This document shows positions 23,442 through 24,639 of a stretch of 24,639 nucleotides of DNA, in pieces. This DNA is from Bordetella parapertussis (GTDB lineage: Bacteria > Pseudomonadota > Gammaproteobacteria > Burkholderiales > Burkholderiaceae_C): positions 1 through 24,639 of the forward strand of contig CAMATW010000036.1 of NCBI GenBank assembly GCA_945861305.1, given 5' to 3'. A program made the translations under genes and the position numbers. The first letter of the stretch is position 1; the number at the start of each line of letters is the position of its first letter. The notes beneath the pieces are model-generated. The model was not told the origin of the DNA, ran no database searches, and saw nothing but the letters and a program-made list of their open reading frames with translations.

Positions 23442-24233
23442 ATGAACATGCTTAGGGCCATTTGGGCTTATCGTGGGTTCATACGGGGCAGTGTGCAGCG
23501 TGAGTTCCAAATCAAATACCGCAACTCACTGCTGGGTGCTGCTTGGAACATTATCAATCCATTGGCAATGATTGTGGTGTACACAGTCATTTTTGCGCAA
23601 GTCATGCGGGCCAAGTTACCTGGTATTGACAGCACCTTTGCCTACAGCATTTATCTTTGCGCAGGCGTGCTCACTTGGGGGTTGTTTGGAGAAATGGTGG
23701 GTCGCAGCCAAACCATGTTTTTAGACAACGCCAATCTTCTTAAAAAAATCAGCTTCCCGCGTATCACCCTGCCCATCATCGTGGTGGCCAATGCAGGGCT
23801 CAACTTTGCGATTGTGTTTGGCTTATTTCTTGCCTTTTTGGTGGTGAGCGGCAATTTCCCAGGTTGGGTGGTCTTGGCTGTTCTGCCCGTTTTGACTTTG
23901 CAAATGGCGTTTGCAATGGGTTTGGGCATGGTGCTCGGCGTGCTGAATGTGTTCTTCAGAGACGTTGGCCAATTTTTTGGTATTTTTTTGCAGTTTTGGT
24001 TTTGGCTCACCCCCATTGTGTACCCAGCCTCCATCTTGCCTGAGACCATCAAGCCCTTCCTGGTGATCAACCCCATGGCCAGCGTCATGACTGCCTACCA
24101 AGGTATTTTGGTCAATCAACAATGGCCCCAGTGGAGCAGCCTTTGGCCCACAGCCGTGCTGGCTAGTTTGCTGTGTTTGTTAGGTTTGCATTTGTTTAAA
24201 AAGAACGTCGGCGAAATGGTTGACGAACTCTGA
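23442..24233 (+). CDS. Polysaccharide ABC exporter permease (Wzm-like, ABC-2 type)
   Basis: A 263-residue inner-membrane permease of the O-antigen/capsule exporter type. It begins RGFIRGSVQREFQIKYRNSL-like cytoplasmic sequence (VQREFQIKYRNSLLGAAW), typical of Wzm/TagG, followed by about six membrane segments: PLAMIVVYTVIFAQV, SIYLCAGVLTWGLFG, ITLPIIVVANAGLNFAIVFG, a central pair, and LLCLLGLHLFKK at the end. NVFFRDVGQFFGIFLQFWFWLTPIVYP is the family hallmark. Its ATG directly abuts the manC stop (no gap), suggesting coupling. The partner ATPase that should follow is broken, so export through this permease is in doubt unless another ATPase serves it. Confidence 0.9.
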   Translation: MNMLRAIWAYRGFIRGSVQREFQIKYRNSLLGAAWNIINPLAMIVVYTVIFAQVMRAKLPGIDSTFAYSIYLCAGVLTWGLFGEMVGRSQTMFLDNANLLKKISFPRITLPIIVVANAGLNFAIVFGLFLAFLVVSGNFPGWVVLAVLPVLTLQMAFAMGLGMVLGVLNVFFRDVGQFFGIFLQFWFWLTPIVYPASILPETIKPFLVINPMASVMTAYQGILVNQQWPQWSSLWPTAVLASLLCLLGLHLFKKNVGEMVDEL

Positions 24234-24540
24234 TAAGCACTTTCGTTGTTTCCAATTTGGGCAAGGCCTATAAGCAATACCCCAACCGGTGGTCTAGCCT
24301 CTTGAAGTGAATGAGGCCTGGCAAAGGCACGCGACACAACCTTAAGTGGGTGCTGCAAAGCATCAGTTTCACAGTGAATGCGTGTAAAACTGTGGGCATC
24401 ATTGGTATCAACGGTGCTGGCTAAAGCACACTCCTCAAACTCATCACCGGCACCACCCAGTCAACCCCGGCAGTGTCCACATGACAGGCCGCCTGGCCGC
24501 CATGCCGGAGTTAGGGATGTGTTTTCACCCTGACTTTGAA
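24233..24540 (+). pseudogene. Decayed Wzt-like polysaccharide exporter ATPase
   Basis: Translating from base 24233 gives STFVVSNLGKAYKQYPNRW, a normal Wzt N-terminus, but its first codon is ATA where an ATG overlapping the wzm stop is expected. A TGA stop lies at 24308-24310. The frame then continues with LKWVLQSISFTVN and GIIGINGAG, a TAA at 24422-24424 exactly where the Walker A lysine should be, and STLLKLITGTTQ. A net one-base loss between 24461 and 24468 shifts the frame, after which GSVHMTGRLAAMPELGMCFH follows. Similarity ends near 24540; the remaining 99 bases are AT-rich and show no Wzt sequence and no other gene. The rest of the ATPase (signature, Walker B, carbohydrate-binding end) is missing. 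Confidence 0.85.
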
Positions 24541-24639
24541 AAGTTCGATTAGCGCTGATTTGGCATTAAGAGTGAATAAAATTAAAAGTGAATATAAGCG
24601 GGTGACATGGCAAAGCCCTGCCAGTTCCATTTTTGATAA

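Noticed and set aside
24541..24639. A further gene start at the window's end
   Set aside because: The only frames are a few codons long and contain stops; nothing recognisable.

Overview
The window looks like a chromosomal segment of a betaproteobacterium, most likely Burkholderiales/Comamonadaceae with moderate GC (Limnohabitans- or Rhodoferax-like). This is inferred from the clpP-clpX-lon order, the close match of the Clp and Lon proteins to that family, a Liv-type transporter with a Walker A Arg variant, and the style of the XdhC, OFA and polysaccharide proteins. No insertion sequence, CRISPR array, phage gene or rRNA was seen.

Layout. (1) 1-4604, housekeeping: clpP (5' end cut by the window edge), clpX, a probable intrinsic terminator, lon, tRNA-Gly(GCC), a strong terminator, tRNA-Cys(GCA). 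(2) 4605-5900: an AT-rich stretch with one doubtful small ORF, then an epoxide-hydrolase-like alpha/beta hydrolase. (3) 5992-10565: a complete five-gene branched-chain-amino-acid-type ABC importer in the order livG-livF-binding protein-livH-livM. (4) 10573-17004, accessory metabolism and transport: a RraA-like protein with a signal peptide, a small four-cysteine protein, an OFA-family MFS transporter, a 7TMR-DISM histidine kinase overlapping its OmpR-type response regulator, and an ACS-family MFS transporter. (5) 17098-20222: a NosR-like membrane flavo-/iron-sulfur protein overlapping an ApbE flavin transferase, with no nosZ in view. (6) 20232-21302: an XdhC-type molybdenum-cofactor accessory protein. 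(7) 21455-24639: the start of a GDP-mannose-linked polysaccharide locus: sugar-phosphate transferase, bifunctional ManC, Wzm-type export permease, and a decayed Wzt-type ATPase.

How parts fit. ClpXP and Lon are the ATP-dependent protein quality-control set. The Liv genes form one importer; its ligand cannot be told from sequence, but it sits beside two organic-anion transporter families and an aldolase/decarboxylase-fold protein, so small carboxylates or amides are reasonable guesses. The two-component system lies between the two MFS transporters and may control one or both. ApbE probably attaches FMN covalently to the NosR-like protein, giving a periplasm-to-membrane electron-transfer module. 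In the last block the sugar transferase, ManC and Wzm are intact, but the matching ATPase has lost its start codon, has a stop at the Walker A lysine and a frameshift, so the export route is broken or served by another ATPase.

The most notable items are the decayed wzt, the NosR/ApbE pair without nosZ, the exported RraA-like protein, the OFA transporter with Gln at the OxlT Lys355 position, and the unrecognised four-cysteine protein. Convergent gene ends at three places carry hairpins that probably stop transcription from both sides.
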